Shown in pieces: positions 24,043 to 25,164 of a DNA stretch of 25,164 bases. Both the position numbers and the translations under genes were made by a program. The stretch spans positions 1-25,164 of the forward strand of contig JADGHA010000006.1 of assembly GCA_019689695.1 (NCBI GenBank), read 5' to 3'. How positions within the stretch are numbered: the stretch's first letter is position 1; every line of letters starts with the position of its first letter. A model generated the notes under the pieces. That model saw only the letters and a program-made list of their open reading frames with translations, ran no database searches and was not told the origin of the DNA. The stretch comes from Micromonosporaceae bacterium (GTDB lineage Bacteria; Actinomycetota; Actinomycetes; Mycobacteriales; Micromonosporaceae).

Positions 24043-25164
24043 TCAGAGCACACCGTTCTTGCGCGCCGTGGCCTTGTTCCGTTCGTGCTCAGCCAGCGTG
24101 GTGGCGAACGCGGAGTGGCCCTGCTTGTCGATGGCGACGAAGTACAGCCAGCCACCCTTCGGCGGGCGCATCGCCGCCTCCAGGGCGGCCTTGCCCGGGC
24201 TGTTGATCGGCGTCGGAGGCAACCCCTTGTACACGTACGAGTTGTACGGGTTGCTCCTGTCGTCGAGCTCCGACTGCAACAAGTCCTTCGACGCCTTGGT
24301 GGGCTTGCCCGCCAGCTCCAACCCGTAGTTGATGGTCACGTCGAACTGCAGGCAGCCACAGTCGAACTTGCCGGTGTAGACCCGGTTGTACGCGACCCGG
24401 GCAATCTTGCCGAGGTCCTCCGGCACCCCGGCCTCGGCCTGGGCGAGTGAGGCGACCATCAGCGCCTCGTACGGCGAGATACCACCCCGCTCGGCCTGCA
24501 CCGTATCGACAAACTTCATTTCGTCGGCGACCTGGAGGAACTGGGCGACCATCTGCCGGAGCATCTCCTCGGCGGTGGCGTCCGGGTCGAAGTCGTAGGT
24601 GGCCGGGAACAGGAAGCCCTCGACCGACAGGGTCACCTTCTTGCCGTCGGTGCGGTTGAACCAGAAGTCCGGCACGCCGAGCTTCTTCGGGTCCTTGGCG
24701 GCCGCGGCGAACTGCGCCACCGGGATGCCGGTCGCCTTGGACAGCAGACTGAAGGTCTGCTTGACGGTGCGGCCCTCGGGGATGGTCACCTTGGTGACCA
24801 CCTTGTTCTTCAGGTCCAGCAACAGCTTCAGCGCCTCGGCAGCGCGCATCTTGGTGCGTAGCCGGTAGAAGCCCGGCTGGATGTTCTGGCTACGCGGATC
24901 CTTCTCGGCCGCCTCGATGAAGGCCTTCGCGCTCTTCACCACGTCCGCGTGGTACAGCGTGTTGGCCATGTCGGTGATGGTGTCGCCGCTCTTGATCTCG
25001 ACCCGGACCTGCCCGGTCCCGGCGGTCGTGTAGTCCGGTGCGTGGAAGAACCCGCGCACCCGGTCGTACCCGTACCAGGCGCCGCCGCCGAGGGCGGCGA
25101 GCAGCAGGAACGACAGCAGGAAGGCGACCGGGGTCCGGACCCGCCCGCCGCGCCCCTTCTTCCC
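24043..25164 (-). CDS. mltG: Endolytic transglycosylase MltG, start beyond the right edge
   Basis: MltG cuts nascent peptidoglycan glycan strands at the outer face of the membrane. The 373 visible residues begin in a basic stretch (GKKGRGGRVRT), followed by one transmembrane helix (PVAFLLSFLLLAALGGGAWYG). A LysM-like segment follows (VRVEIKSGDTITDMANTLY), then the YceG domain with IPEGRTVKQTFSLL and LSVEGFLFPATYDF. The probable catalytic Glu is in MVASLAQAEAG, then LQFDVTINYGL, NPYNSYVYKGLPPTPINSPG and YFVAIDKQGHSAF. A Cys-Gly-Cys sits just before LQFD on the extracytoplasmic side. It is followed by aroE after 1 nt. Confidence 0.93.
   Translation of the reverse strand, partial: GKKGRGGRVRTPVAFLLSFLLLAALGGGAWYGYDRVRGFFHAPDYTTAGTGQVRVEIKSGDTITDMANTLYHADVVKSAKAFIEAAEKDPRSQNIQPGFYRLRTKMRAAEALKLLLDLKNKVVTKVTIPEGRTVKQTFSLLSKATGIPVAQFAAAAKDPKKLGVPDFWFNRTDGKKVTLSVEGFLFPATYDFDPDATAEEMLRQMVAQFLQVADEMKFVDTVQAERGGISPYEALMVASLAQAEAGVPEDLGKIARVAYNRVYTGKFDCGCLQFDVTINYGLELAGKPTKASKDLLQSELDDRSNPYNSYVYKGLPPTPINSPGKAALEAAMRPPKGGWLYFVAIDKQGHSAFATTLAEHERNKATARKNGVL

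Overview
The window is a dense, very GC-rich stretch of actinobacterial chromosome made almost entirely of housekeeping genes. BldD, the actinobacterial integration host factor (mIHF), a mycobacterial-type PyrF and the gene order priA-metK-coaBC-rpoZ-gmk-mihF-pyr-bldD-nusB-efp-aro-mltG point to a filamentous actinomycete. The two large palindromes look like repeats I associate with Micromonosporaceae (Micromonospora or a relative). That family call is inference from gene content and recollection, not from a search.

Layout. On the minus strand, from the left edge: priA (5' part only), metK, coaBC, rpoZ, gmk, mihF (1-4658). After a 236-bp spacer comes the pyrimidine operon, read right to left: pyrR-pyrB-pyrC-carA-carB-pyrD-bioA-pyrF (15477 down to 4895). 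Its genes overlap by 4-8 nt down to bioA, so it looks like one translationally coupled message. It encodes the complete de novo route to UMP except OPRTase (pyrE), with the biotin gene bioA lodged inside it. A candidate PyrR RNA-binding loop abuts a hairpin that buries the Shine-Dalgarno sequence of the first gene, pyrR. On the plus strand are the developmental regulator bldD (15748-16239), divergent from pyrR, and an Erm/KsgA-type rRNA adenine methyltransferase (16379-17152). Then, on the minus strand and read right to left, marR-aroC-aroK-aroB-aroQ-efp-nusB (22062 down to 17203) provides shikimate-pathway enzymes plus a translation factor and an antitermination factor. A plus-strand Bcr/CflA-type MFS exporter (22082-23299) diverges from marR and runs tail-to-tail into aroE. 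The marR/MFS pair therefore separates aroE-mltG (minus strand, to the right edge) from aroC.

Points most worth a second look: a 29-bp-arm palindromic repeat that supplies the C-terminus of CarB; a perfect 17-bp-arm inverted repeat after bldD; the PyrR/SD double hairpin; the divergent Erm-like methyltransferase with a possible leaderless leader ORF; and the marR/MFS insertion, with a palindrome between the promoter hexamers and a 101-bp antisense overlap with aroE. I found no CRISPR array, tRNA, rRNA, phage or transposase gene, and no clearly new multi-gene system. No gene-free stretch exceeds 300 bp; the longest is the 270-bp pyrR-bldD interval.
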